Assembly (NCBI GenBank): GCA_037127315.1
Contig: JBBBDQ010001935.1
Span: 2,152,501 to 2,216,500 of the forward strand
Direction of reading: 5' to 3'
DNA length: 64,000 nt
DNA from: Ascarosepion bandense
Lineage: Eukaryota > Mollusca > Cephalopoda > Sepiida > Sepiidae
The position numbers and the translations under genes are program-made. This document shows, piece after piece, positions 10,630 through 21,504 of the stretch. The notes beneath the pieces were generated by a model. The model did no database searches. It was not told the origin of the DNA and saw only the letters and a list, made by a program, of their open reading frames with translations. The stretch's first letter is position 1; every line of letters starts with the position of its first letter.

Positions 10630-12245
10630 GAACAGTTTTGTTCTGAAACATGAAAAGTTTTGTGTTGTGATATTATACTCTCATAAACCATTATAATAAC
10701 AAAATTACTACTGTTATACAGTGCCAAGCCACAATCAATATTTGCAGGAGTTAAATTTATTTTATAAACTCCATTTATTATGGCAAAAGTGATATTTGCC
10801 AAAAGGAACAGTTAAGTAGAGCACAATACAATTTTCAAAAATGAAAATATTGGAAACCCCCAACCTTTATGCTATTACAGTTTCTAACAGAATACTTTCC
10901 TCAGGCAGGTGGTCTATAGATGTTTCATTCCCCTGCAAAACTCACTTATAAATGTATTTGCACTAGTAACTGGGAGGAGTAGAGAGAGGTAAAAAGATAA
11001 AGTGGGAAGGAAAGCTGGGAAAATGGAAATTTGGAAACTGACTGCAATAATTTAAATAACGTGGAGATTTTAATTTTAGTTTCAATTACAATAAAAATAG
11101 TATAAAATTAATGATAAAAAAAAAAAGGATTTTCTGGATTTAAATTAAGCTTTAAACCAATGTTAGTATAAATTTTCCTTTTTGCTTTCGACATTAAGTT
11201 TAAAAAAATACCTATTACAAAAATGTGAGATTCACTGAAAATTAATTTGATAACAGTTGAACTAGATTTTGAAAAAATACTCTTTAAAATATTATGAAAA
11301 ACTACGTTTGTTTCCAGAAGGTGTCTGTTACCTGTCAATTTAGGATAGTTTTCTTTAACTTGCAAAAGACCATCCTTCTTTGAACATTGTGAATTGGTGT
11401 TACAGTATTACAAAGATTTGTGCCAAATAACAAAAAATTTAACTTGAGGACTTTCAATAGCAGTAACAGCTAAAGTGGATAGCACATGTAACTTGAAAAG
11501 AAAATGATATAATCAAGATATTGATGTTCCACACTACTTCAAACAAAAGATTAGAAAGGAAATCACCATCACGACTGGAAAGTTTAATAACTGCTACTGA
11601 ACTTGATATTTTCTTGAAAGATTTTATAAATTTCAATCAACAGTAGTACGTGCTGTTCAGTCAATGAGTAGGAAATGTTCCCTTATAAAAGGAAACACCT
11701 AATGTAAGAATGACCATATGGAGAGAAACTGAAAGACCACTTAAATTTACAAGCGTTTCATTTGACATTCTTAAGTATAGTTGACGAAAAAACCAAAAAA
11801 ACCTGGGATAAAAATATGTTCTGCAAAATTAAAACCTTGTCTTATATCATCTAACACTCTTATAAAATAAATCTAGATGTATTGGTAAGCATGTTAAACT
11901 TTCAAATTATTAGCTAATTTGTTGTTTGCTATTGGTGCACATAAATTGACATAACCTCTAAAATATCTAACAAGAAATATAGGTATGGGATATATGGGGG
12001 CTGGGTTGGACTCACTATCTGAAATGCACCCTTAACCTCCTTTACTGCTTTACAAACAAGTGATAGACCCACATAAATTGAAATATAAAATGTTTTTATA
12101 AACATTTTTAAAAAAATTTTTCAGCAGACATTAATGTAAAATACTCTTCAATGAACATAGTTGTGATTTTCTAAGTGTAGCTTAGATGTAGCCCAAGGAT
12201 AAAAGTATGGGGTACCCAATGAGGATTAAACTCACTACTTGGACA
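10630..12245. other. Intron, nothing recognised
   Basis: A+T-rich non-coding sequence. Around 10849-10935 a segment resembles a decayed inverted-repeat arm: its minus strand reads CCTGAGGAAAGTATTCTGTT and then GAAAC, without clear stem pairing. Open frames on the minus strand (11108-11365, 11454-11636) have no recognisable motif. Confidence 0.45.
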
Positions 12246-12247
12246 TT

Positions 12248-12560
12248 TTTTTTTTTAATCATATAACCCCGAGCAAGGCGGTAACACCACTGATGCGTAG
12301 GGGGCTACATAAGAGTGAAAAGATTGGAAAAGAGAAAGCTGGAAACCACATTCTAAACAGGGAACAAGGGATGAGCTTCTTCACCTGTTCAATAGACATG
12401 AGTGGAGTGTGAACCGGGTGATAGTTTAGTCTATCTACTCCAATTGAAAAAAGAGTAAAAAGATTGGAAAAGAGAAAAACCGGAAACCACATCCTAAACA
12501 TGGAACAAGGGATGAGCCTCTTCACTAGACGTGGGTGGAGTGTGAACCGGTTGAATTAGT
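12248..12560 (-). mobile_element. Dimeric short retroelement with LINE-like 3' tail, copy 1
   Basis: On the minus strand the 3' end (12311-12248) is TATGTAGCCCCC...CAGTGGTG...GCCTTGCTCGGGGTTATATG plus oligo-A, the same tail as the LINE at 10540-10622. Upstream lie two direct copies of a ~105-bp body (12425-12312 and 12558-12450) marked by CGGTTCACACTCCAC, TCATCCCTTGTTCC and GTGGTTTCC, separated by a short T-rich linker. CGGTTCACACTCC loosely resembles a pol III B box with one extra base. Small bodies sharing a LINE tail are typical of SINEs mobilised by that LINE, but an alternative LINE 3' UTR variant is possible. Confidence 0.65.
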
Positions 12561-12564
12561 CTCA

Positions 12565-13740
12565 TGTTATTTTTAATTAACATTTTATCTAGAAATTAAA
12601 TTCCATCTGTAAAAAAATTGTAGCTTAGATAAAATACTTTGATTTTTTTTTAAAATCTTGTTGACCAAAATATGCAGGGAAATTATATAAATTGAAATTA
12701 ATTAATTAGTGATTGGAATGTTTCTTAAAGTGTGTGAAGTGGTGGGGGCCCCCTCTCATGTTTATTTGTGTGTCTTTTTCAGTCTTATACCATCTAATCT
12801 ATTCTCTCAAACCTTTTTGAATTGCTGAGCTTCTTGTGAGCATGTTTAAGCAATAGTTTACAAATAGATATTGATTTTAATGTTAGAAAAATGAAAGGCA
12901 TTTCAATAGCCAGCATCAGCTTAATTTGCTGATAAGATTTTTTTTTTTTATGTACCATGTGTACTGGATTCAGTCAACTATATCTATATTCTTTGTTTCA
13001 GAGGCTATAGTTTTTTGACTTGCATTATAACCATAGATACCTGGTTTTGTGGTTTAACTATTGACAACAATGAATCTGATGACCAACTAAACTTGTTCAC
13101 TTTTAACTCTAGTCAATCAACTTTGTTCGATAGTGACTCACACATGATACTGTTGCAGATTCCATAAATTTGAAGTACTATTTATCTACACATGTAAAAA
13201 TAAAATAAAAAAAACTAAAATCGATTCAATTTTCCTGTGGAAATGCTAATGTCCGAAAAATAATGCACGAGTTCTTTCCCTTAGATTCAAATCATTCTAC
13301 ATCAAACTTCAGCAGTGAATAAACTGTCAAACTCTTTCAATGACCTGGGCTCTATTTTAGGGAGATTTACAATTATATCAGGATAAATATCTACCCTTTT
13401 AGTCTTCAATTTTATTTTTGCTTTGTTTCATATATTTCTTTTGATTTTCAAGTAATTTGAATTCACCAAAAATACATAAAAAAAAAAAAGTTAAAGATGT
13501 TTATGCACATAATTTGGCATATGTATTTTTTTCCCTTTTAGTTAAGGGTAATAGTTGACTGTAATAAGCACAGTTTCTATAACAACTATTAATGTTTTAT
13601 ATTGTCTAAGATTTTGAAATTAACCTTGCATTCCAAGTTAGCCACTTAATAATGGTATCTCTATATTTCTTTCTTATTTCAGGAGAATGTACAATTAAAA
13701 ATAAAAAAAGATTAGTTTCTGAAAGTTTTTAACTTTGTCT
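12565..13740. other. Intron, nothing recognised
   Basis: A+T-rich with scattered oligo-A/T. No domain, TIR or tRNA-like motif was seen. Confidence 0.5.
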
Positions 13741-13747
13741 CTTTCTC

Positions 13748-14062
13748 CTAAGCCCTGTCTGCCATCAAATCAAGCTCATTAAGTATGTTATGTTGTTTTT
13801 CTGTTCTATTTAGCCCATAAGTATCAGATTTTCCAAGCCCTATTTCCTCGTTATATGCCTCAGAAACCTCAACTGTCTCGTTAGTACGAGTTTTTTTTTT
13901 TTTGTTTTCATTTTCTCTCAAAACTTCATTATTGCTCACATGTTCAATCTATGATACCTTCAGCATTCTTCTGTACTTCTGTAGAACCACATTTATGTTA
14001 CTTCAAGTTTCCTCTCTATCTTTGAGGAGATTGTCCAGCACTCGCTGCCATACGGGGGGAGA
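13748..14062 (-). mobile_element. Degraded non-LTR RT C-terminal fragment
   Basis: The minus strand from about 14055 reads YGSECWTISSKIERKLEVT, a stop, then MWFYRS and, after a shift, IEHVSNNEVLRE. This is the YGSE-x-W-T...R-x-E-x-x-E-M-W-F-x-R-R-M-L...H-x-S-N-E-E-V-L signature found downstream of the RT domain in many RTE/Jockey-related LINEs. It is interrupted by a stop and indels. A sister fragment lies at 20110-20250. It is a different LINE family from the one at 8906. Confidence 0.6.
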
Positions 14063-14064
14063 AC

Positions 14065-15330
14065 AGATATATGTGATTGATAAAAAACACATACTCTAAA
14101 TAAAAAAATAAAATCCTTTAACTGGTCTGAATTAATCTTTTAATTGATGATAAAAGTGGAGATATTTATATATTCACACTCTTGTCAGAAATTAAGCTTG
14201 AAACAAAACAAATTTCATAATGATAACTGTAAATTATGCTTATTTTATTTAGGTAAACAAATAGTATCTAGGGAAGCCATTTGAAGTGCTTTATTTTACA
14301 TGCCAATGCTAACATGAAGCATCACACAATGCCTTGAATATGTTTTCAGTCTAGTGGAGAGTTTTAGTTTGTTTCACTTATCTTCATAGCTGAAGATTTT
14401 TATTTTTTAAAATTTAACTCTTCTGACACAGATTTTTCTTTTATAAGTTATCAACAAGATGCAAAAAAATATTCAAAGCAACTTATAAAAACATAAATTG
14501 ATCCACATATATTTTTGCTTTTCATTTATTATTCGGGCTTCAAGTCAGGCTTGTAGTTTCATCTTAAATTGTTTTTCTGGACATAAGCATCTTTGCTTTT
14601 CGAAAACTAATGACTAGATTTTTACAAAATGTTGGCATTAATGTTTGAGTTTATTTTCTATTTAAAATCATGATTTGTCTCGTGTCTATTTTTATACTCA
14701 TGACAAGGTTGCCATTTTATTACAATAAATAGCTAAATGGAAAATCAGTTTTGAATTAGTAAAGGACTCTTTCTTCTAACTTTTTTTCTTTCTATAATTT
14801 TAGATTTTTTTTATTAATTTCTTTTAAATTATAGGATAATATTGTCTGTAATATTAAAGGTCAAAATTTACTTTTAAATTGGGTAATATGTAATTTGTTA
14901 ATTATCATGTTCTTGTCTGTTTTGTCATCCTTTGATTTGATTATTTCTTTTATACAATGTTCGCTCTGCATAAGGCCACTCTAGGCATTGGATTAGCAAG
15001 TAAGATGTTCAGGACACATTTTATAAGAATATGTGAAGAAGATAACAGTTAATTCTAGACTTGTAACTTTTCATGGGTTTTATTTTTCTCTTATCATATC
15101 CTCTTGTTATTTGTATTTTTTTATGGGAATTGAAGAAATCTGATATTTCTCCATCTTGTCTAGAAGTTTGTGACAAAAATATTCTTACTCACATTGAACT
15201 CATAATTTACAAATACAGAAAAAGAAAACAACCCGAAAATCCTTGGCATTAAATAACAGTTGATTTGTGTTAAAACAATAGTTTATCCGCTGTTGTTGGA
15301 TACTATTAGAATCCCTACTTATTAATCAAC
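14065..15330. other. Intron, nothing recognised
   Basis: A+T-rich sequence without coding, repeat-family or structural signals I can name. Confidence 0.5.
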
Positions 15331-15332
15331 AC

Positions 15333-15520
15333 TATTAACCTCTTCAAGTCTAGAGTCAACCATTATCTATCCTACATATCTTCATCATATCTACCTCTTA
15401 CCCCTTCTTTTGAGGCTCTATTTAAAATGAATTATAGCTCATAAACTGAGCCTCTCCAACTATGGGTTAAAAAGGAAAATAAGAAAAGTGTATATGTAGT
15501 CACCTGGTTGGCATAAAATG
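15333..15520 (+). mobile_element. LINE 3'-terminal coding fragment (FKSRVN type)
   Basis: From 15336 the plus strand reads NLFKSRVNHYLSYI, then SSYLPLTPSFEALFKMNYSS. The motif LFKSRVN-x-YLS is the last conserved block of a second LINE type in this window, whose longer copies are at 21505-22060 and 22815-23065. Only the extreme C-terminus and part of the 3' UTR are present. The assignment rests on one short motif. Confidence 0.5.
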
Positions 15521-15524
15521 ACCC

Positions 15525-17391
15525 ATCAGAGTTGAAACTGTATTAAACAAAATTTGACCAAACCCTCTATTTTTGGTTTTAAAACAACCTTTAGTAACTT
15601 TCCACATGTGGCACTTGGGCCTTGTATTAGAAGAATGATACTATTAAAAAAAAAAAAAAACCCCACACACACACGTAAATGGACACTTCGGTCAGTAACA
15701 AGTGGCCATAGTCTGTTTGATAATTGAACACAATCTTCACATCATGAGAGTGAAAGAAGTTGAGAAAAATGTTATTGATGAGAAAGGACAACAAAAGAAC
15801 AGGGATGGCAACTGATGTTGCACTTAGAATTTTGAAGATCATAAGTGACAGAAGGAAGTAGAAAGTTCCACAAACAAAAAACGAAACACACACACATGTA
15901 TGAGAGAGTTCCTGTGAAATGGTTCTGAGACTTTAGAATTATTAACATTTTAAGTTGATTTTAAGTTCTAAGATTTTTAAATCCTGCAAAAATTTTAATG
16001 ATACCTTATAACTCAATTTCTCCAAATATAAATTTATTTATAAATTGTGCCCATTGTGACAGAAATGTTCACTTATTATGGCCGACACATGGAACTGCAA
16101 TGGCTGGAATCATTTTAATGTTAATCTCTCTGCACCCCTCCCCTTTTTCGCAGGATAATAATACAATATTCTTATCTACTTTGTCTTGTCTGTATATTTT
16201 ATATTATCATTTCATATTAATACTGATATTTTATCTTTTTCATATCACTTCCTCTACTTTGTACCTTAATCTAAATTTCCAGTATGATATAAATACATTG
16301 TCAGTCAAAGATTTTTTAATTTTTATTTATTTTTTTATTAAAGTCTTATTTGGCCAAATCTTTTACTGAAATAACATTTTAAAAAAAGTAGGTGTATTTG
16401 TTAATTTAATGTCAAGCAAAGCCCATTGTGGCTGAATTTCATTATTTCCTCTTCATAAATGTCTACTCGCATCACTGGTTTCTGTTGAAATAACAATGAT
16501 AATCATCACTAAAAAGAGCAATAATGATTTCATGTTTTACACATTGTAATTATGGTTCCTTAGAAAACCAGGAGAAATGGCAATTTCAGGATTCTTTCCG
16601 AAAACATAAAGCTGGGAGAAAACAAAAATGAGCATTGGTGCATAAAGATGGTTGTAATTTCTTTTGCGGCTAATAAAATGATTGCTGGGTGCAAGTGCTG
16701 CACCAACAACAATTGCAACAGCAGCAACATGATATTGCATTGTGCAGCCAAGGTAATGCATCTGCTGTTTCCACACCCCTTAAAACAAACTCCTGTCAAG
16801 TTAAACAAAGCAAAGCAAAGATCTTGTATTACTTTACCTCATCTTATTTAGGCTTCTGTTCTCTCATTGTTCTGATTGGTCATTGTTAACTATTTGTTTT
16901 GTGTCTGGTCTTAGAGATATCACTGACTGAATTTGAGGTACTTTGACCCAGGTATACTTAAAAAAAAAAATCTCTCTGAATTTCTGTAGTTAGTTATCAT
17001 TATTTACATATGGACTGTTTTTTTCATTTAGAATTCTAAAGTTGAAAAATAATTTTTTTATAATAAATTCTGTTTGTATCATTTTACTTTTATGTTTATC
17101 AATTTTACTTTTGTAGATTATTTTTAACACTGTATCTACATTTAGTTTTTGTTGTATATTATTACACTTGATTAATATCTGTTAAAAGAACTTGTATGTA
17201 TGAGCCGAATACTCATTCTGTGGACAAAGAAAAGTTATAGAAGTTTTTTACCTCTAAAATTTCTGTGTAAAGAGCATTTTCAGAAAAACATTTATTTTCT
17301 AAAGTTTATTTTGTCATGTTCTACTCTGACCATAGGTATTCAGAGAAATGACTGTGAGAGAAATTAAGAATAAAAATGAACTCAGTCAAAT

Positions 17392-17428
<37 letters not shown>

Positions 17429-17860
17429 CACTTTAAATAATTTGGTTCAGCTTGAAGAGAATCTAATTAAGCCAATTATTTTTATTTATTTATATAAATA
17501 CTAAAATTTTTCATTCTCTCTTTGGATAAATTGTGATAATGTGATATAGCAGATGACAACAATGCTTATGAATGCTGTAGGCTTTCTAACTTAGGACTGA
17601 ATTTTAACAAGCTAGATATACGTTGTTTCTGTACAAACAAAAAAGCCTTAACAGAAATATTTATGTAGCAATTTTATAAATTAGACTAAAAAATAACACG
17701 GATGAAATATTTATTAAAATATGCTTTAAAAATCATTAGGCAAATTAAATGTTAACACTTATGTTGAAAACTCAATTTGTTAGTAGTAATTGTAGGAGAG
17801 AGAGTGTGTGTGTGTGTGAATAATATTGTTTTAAGGTGTGCTATATTTATAGGATAAAGT
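15525..17860. other. Intron, mostly unassigned
   Basis: A+T-rich. It contains a run of about 30 T at 17398-17429 and short CA patches at about 15663 and 15887. Open frames at 15627-15893, 15998-16369 and 16537-16889 are hydrophobic or low-complexity with no recognisable family. A CAA/CAG-rich patch near 16705-16735 is short and not a stable triplet array. Confidence 0.45.
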
Positions 17861-17861
17861 G

Positions 17862-18030
17862 CTCAAGATCAAAGATAGAGCATATGTAAATATAAAAGAG
17901 TGAACATTGAAGTCAACACTCAGCGGCGACAGACTTTCATGCTAAGTGTAATCATCAGGCCTGATGATTTGCGCTTAGCTCGAAACAGTCTGTTGCCCCT
18001 AAGTGTTAACTTTATTGTTCACTGTTTTAT
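17862..18030 (+). repeat. Inverted repeat with decayed hammerhead-like core
   Basis: The arms GTGAACATTGAAGTCAACACT (17901) and AGTGTTAACTTTATTGTTCAC (ending about 18020) are inverted copies, and the centre ATCATCAGGCCTGATGAT (17951-17968) is palindromic. Just right of centre the plus strand reads CTGATGA (17961-17967) and GAAA (17982-17985), with a GTT triplet and possible GGC/GCC stem I. Stem II is poor (three pairs with a mismatch and three extra bases), so a working ribozyme is unlikely. A (TG)n-(TA)n tract follows at 18034-18066. Related arm sequences recur at 18770-19010, 54700-54800 and 59250. Confidence 0.55.
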
Positions 18031-18033
18031 TTA

Positions 18034-18066
<33 letters not shown>

Positions 18067-18067
18067 T

Positions 18068-18404
18068 TTTTTTTTTTAATCACATCACCCCAAGCAAGGC
18101 GGTAAGGCCACTGGCGTGCAGGGGGCTACGTAAGAGTGAATAGATTGGAAAAGAGAAAGCCGGAAACCACGACCTAAACAGGGAACAAGGGATGAGCCTC
18201 TTAACCTGTTCAACAGACGTGGGTGGAGTGTGAACCGGGCGATAGTTCAGTCTATCTACTCCGATTAAAAAAAAAAAAAAAAAAGGAAATAAAAAAGAAA
18301 GTGAAAAGATTGGAAAAGAGAAAGCTGGAAACCACATCCTAAACAGGGAACAAGGGATGAGCCTATACACCTGTTCAATAGACGTGGGTGGAGTGTGAAC
18401 CGAG

Positions 18405-18409
<5 letters not shown>
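18068..18409 (-). mobile_element. Dimeric short retroelement with LINE-like 3' tail, copy 2
   Basis: Same build as 12248-12560. The minus-strand tail TACGTAGCCCCCTGCACGCC...GCCTTGCTTGGGGTGATGTG ends in oligo-A at 18068. Two direct copies of the ~105-bp body follow (18245-18134 and 18408-18301), joined here by a long T-rich linker (about 18300-18262). The first base of the outer body abuts an (AT)n tract at 18409. The repeated dimer architecture at two loci argues for a dimeric source element rather than chance tandem insertion. Confidence 0.68.

Positions 18410-18442
<33 letters not shown>
18409..18442. repeat. (AT)n microsatellite
   Basis: About 34 bases of alternating AT lie between the dimeric element and the hammerhead-bearing SINE. 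A matching (AT)n tract of about 37 bases lies at 18733-18769. Confidence 0.95.
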
Positions 18443-18445
<3 letters not shown>

Positions 18446-18580
18446 CATCTGCAGACAGATCTGTTTCGCTGTATCACAGCTCATCAGTACGGTTAGACTC
18501 CGATTGCTTTTTAACCCAGTATTGAAACCCGACTGAATTGGCGTCAGTCAGCGATTCTACCCCTGGGCTATGGGCATTCA
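18443..18580 (-). mobile_element. tRNA-like SINE with a hammerhead motif at its 3' end
   Basis: Minus strand from about 18575: TAGCCCAGGGG fits the pol III A-box consensus TRGYNNARNGG at all positions. About 42 bases downstream, GGGTTTCAATAC is close to a B box (GGTTCAANNC). This spacing is what a tRNA-derived promoter shows. A short linker (GGTTAAAAAGCAATCGGAGT) leads to the hammerhead motif at 18446-18493, after which the element ends in (AT)n at 18442. The unit is about 135 bp with no open frame. Pol III-promoted hammerhead elements are known (the schistosome Sm-alpha family). I have not matched this to a named family. Confidence 0.6.
18446..18493 (-). ncRNA. Hammerhead ribozyme candidate, intact core
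   Basis: Minus strand: core CTGATGA (18487-18481); stem II GCTGT/ACAGC, five Watson-Crick pairs with loop GAT (18480-18468); core GAAA (18467-18464); stem III within the self-complementary ACAGATCTGT (18464-18455); cleavage-site C (18454) in a GTC triplet; then TGC (18453-18451) pairing with GTA (18490-18488) as a short stem I (A-U, U-G, G-C). All invariant core positions are met. The weak part is stem I, only three pairs before a mismatch. Self-cleavage is untested. Confidence 0.65.
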
Positions 18581-18729
18581 GTGGAAGAAGGCAGACTTTT
18601 TTGCACATATATTATCATTATACGTGCCCAATAGCTAGAGTGCTCTAATTCATTTTACTGAATGAGTGATGCATACATGCCAGAGTAGCTACTGTTTTTC
18701 AAAGCCTACCATTCTTTCAGTGTGTGAGA

Positions 18730-18769
<40 letters not shown>

Positions 18770-18773
<4 letters not shown>

Positions 18774-19030
18774 AAAGAGGTAATAATCTGTTTCATGCTA
18801 AACGACACTATTGTCAGCTTATAATTGTGTTCAGCATGAAACATTGTCATCACTGGATGTTGACTTTAATGTCCACTTTTATATTTGCATATGCTCTGTC
18901 TTCATATATTTATGGTTGAAGATAGTGTAAGTAAGTATGAAAATGGACACTGAGGTCAACACCAAGTGTTGATAGTCTCTTTTCATGCCGGAATGCAATC
19001 TTCAGGCCATATATGAATATAAGACAAAGT
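18770..19030. repeat. Diverged copies of the (AT)n-flanked inverted-repeat family
   Basis: 18790-18890 holds CTGTTTCATGCTAAACGACA, an inverted match TGTGTTCAGCATGAAACATT, and GTTGACTTTAATGTCCAC. 18925-19000 holds AAATGGACACTGAGGTCAAC and TTTCATGCCGG...CTTCAGGCC. These are arms of the same family as 17862-18030. The minus strand at about 18997-18972 reads CTGAAGA...GGCATGAAA, a weak hammerhead-like core with a 3-bp stem II. Confidence 0.5.
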
Positions 19031-20105
19031 AAATTCATTATGTTCATTATGGTACAGGTAGGATACTCTCACAGAACATATCGAGGCCAGGAGAGCTAGA
19101 GGAAGGCAGTGGGCCTCCTACTTGATGAGCTTGTGTGAATGGATGGTGGAATGATGGTGATGGAAAGCTTGACCAAAAGAGAATGTTGTGAAGGAGCACA
19201 AGATATTGGAAGTTGTGGAGAGCCATGATTGCCACGTGCTGAAGGGATACAGAACAGAAGAAGATACTTCTTACTAATTACTTTTTGACTTTCGCTAAAC
19301 TTTTTTTTTCTTTTCTTTTTCCTGAAGGTAATCTAAATTATTTACAGAAAGTCATATTAAAATGAACTCTGGCATATCAGAAATGTATAATCGTTTCACT
19401 CCTTTAGACAAAGCTAACAGTATTTCCATTGTTTTATTGATAACATTTTGATATATCAGCAACATTTAAATTAATATTACTAGTTTATTTTTTTTATTCT
19501 TTTCATATGTAGTTTTTTTTTTTTTTTATGTTTAGCTTGGGTCGTGGTACCAACTTGACTGAAGAGGAACAAAATAACAATATTTATAAAAAAGTATTTG
19601 GAGTCAAATGACAACAAAACCAGACAATGATGATTTCTGGTTACTGATCTTTATTAACATCCACTGTTGGGATCAAAGAATTTTTTTCAGGTCTGCTCTT
19701 GGTGGGGGTCAGACGGTATATCAGGTAGCTTTGATGGCACCAGTTTGTATTGCCAGCCACTCATTGTGATGTGTAAGTGGGGGGGAAGAGCTAACATGAA
19801 AGAGGTTATACCAAGTGTCACCTGATTATCCACCCAGACTGAGCAAAAGATTTAAACACCAAAATATATTAGAAACTAGGTTTGAGATCTCACTTCTTGG
19901 CATGGTCCCTTCCCTTCCTTGGTGAACGTGCAGTGGGTCTTTCCCAGTTTTGGTGCATACTGACATGAACAAGGATGGAGATACAACATGGGAGAGTCAG
20001 TAGCCGGGTGATAATGTGTGATAGTCTGTGACTCATATGTTTACAGCACAAGAATTCTATAAAGTTATTTATTCAATGCATACAGAAAAAGTTTCCTTTT
20101 CATTT
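19031..20105. other. Intron, unassigned
   Basis: Somewhat more G+C-rich blocks (19050-19260 and 19690-20000) suggest old transposon sequence, but I recognise no domain, TIR or tRNA-like motif. Confidence 0.4.
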
Positions 20106-20109
20106 GCAT

Positions 20110-20255
20110 CCTCTCCAGAATCTTGTTATTGCTCAATGTGAGCAATGACAAGGTTTGGTGTTCTCAGCATCCTTCTGTGGAACTGTGTTTCTGTTGCTTC
20201 AAGTCTCTCCTTCATCTTTAAGGAGATTGTCCAGTATTCGCTGTCATATAGTAGG
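20110..20255 (-). mobile_element. Non-LTR RT C-terminal fragment, sister of 13748-14062
   Basis: The minus strand reads YDSEYWTISLKMKERLEATE and then TQFHRRMLRTPNL without a stop. This is the same Y-x-SE-x-WT...E-x-x-F-x-RRMLR block as at 13935-14060. Only about 45 codons are recognisable. It is a fragment of a second LINE family inserted opposite to the host gene. Confidence 0.6.
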
Positions 20256-20435
20256 ATAGAAGTTTCTGGGATACATAATGAGGAAGAAGGGCTTAGAGAA
20301 TAAAATACTCATGGGATAGATAGAAGGAAAGAAAGACAGGGGAAAGCAACACAAGACAACTTTAATGGGCTTGAGCAAGTGGAGCAGGGATTGGGGGAGA
20401 TACTAAAAGTGTTAAGAGCGACAAGAAATAGATGT

Positions 20436-21292
20436 AAGTGGAACTCCCAGAGAGTAAAATACTACGCCTCCTCGGCCTTACACTTTCGGCGGACCTCAAA
20501 TGGAATGACTATATCGAATCCATTGCCAAATATGCTGCTATGAAAGTCGGCTCTCTGTGCAGGGCCCGGAAGTTTATCCCACCTGAATATATTCTGCACA
20601 TATACAAATGTACCATACGCCCGTGTATTGAATATTGCTGCCATATCTGGTTGGGTGCCCCTGCTGCTCTCCTTGGGCTTCTTGACAAAATACAAAGGAG
20701 GATCTGTAACGTGGTTGATACTGACTTGGCAGACCAGCTGCAACCACTCTCTCACTGGTGTGATGTGGCTTCCCTGTGCCTCTTCTACAAGTACTTTCAT
20801 GGCTTCTGCTCCGATGAACTTAGATCACTGGTGCCGCCTAAGCACGAATTTACATGAGATACTAGATTGGCAACTAGGTCCCACCCTTTTACAGTTAAAC
20901 AGATAAGATGTAACCATAAATTCTACTCCAACAGCTTCTTTTCTCGCGCTTCCCGCCTGTGGAACTCCCTTCCACAAGTCTGCTTTCCTAACAGCTACAA
21001 TCTCCAGGTGTTTAAATGTAGGGTCAATAGACACCTATCACCCTAACTGCCAATTATTCTCAGAACACTCATCTACCCAACCCTCATTCTCGGTATCCTT
21101 ACCCACCTATCACCCACCCTCTGACATTTCCTATATTTAAGCATTCTCGGTATCCCTACCCGCCTATCACCTACCCTCTAACATTTCCTATATTTAATCA
21201 TCCTTTCTCCACTCTATGTAGCCCCCTGTGCAGTAGTGGCAGTGACATGCCTTGCTCGGGGTGAAACGCTTATATAAAAAAAAAAAGAAGAA
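20436..21292 (+). mobile_element. LINE 3' fragment, same family as 8906-10622
   Basis: The plus strand begins at LPESKILRLLGLTLSADLKW (RT thumb), continues through YIESIAKYAAMKVGSLCRAR, IEYCCHIWLGAPAAL and CLFYKYFHGFCSDELRSL to an in-frame TGA at 20855-20857. The same frame then resumes (DTRLATRSHPFT, FSRASRLWNSLPQVC, FKCRVNRHLSP). The 3' UTR contains a short internal duplication (two copies of CATTCTCGGTATCC...TTTCCTATATTTAA) and ends TGCCTTGCTCGGGGTGAAAC plus oligo-A at 21270-21290. At the homologous position the 8906 copy keeps an open codon, so this stop is copy-specific. Confidence 0.88.
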
Positions 21293-21504
21293 AAAGTCCT
21301 TGATTGCCTATGCCCTGAAAGAACAACACATAAAGAAGAATTGTTGTGCAGTATGTGTATATCCACACAAGAAAAAAAATTCTTATATGATAATCATTTT
21401 TTTTTATTCGATATAGATTTGCATTTACTTATATTTTACTTAGTAATTTATTACTTTCTTTTTGTAAACATCTCTGCCAATGATACAATTATATAAGGGC
21501 ACAT

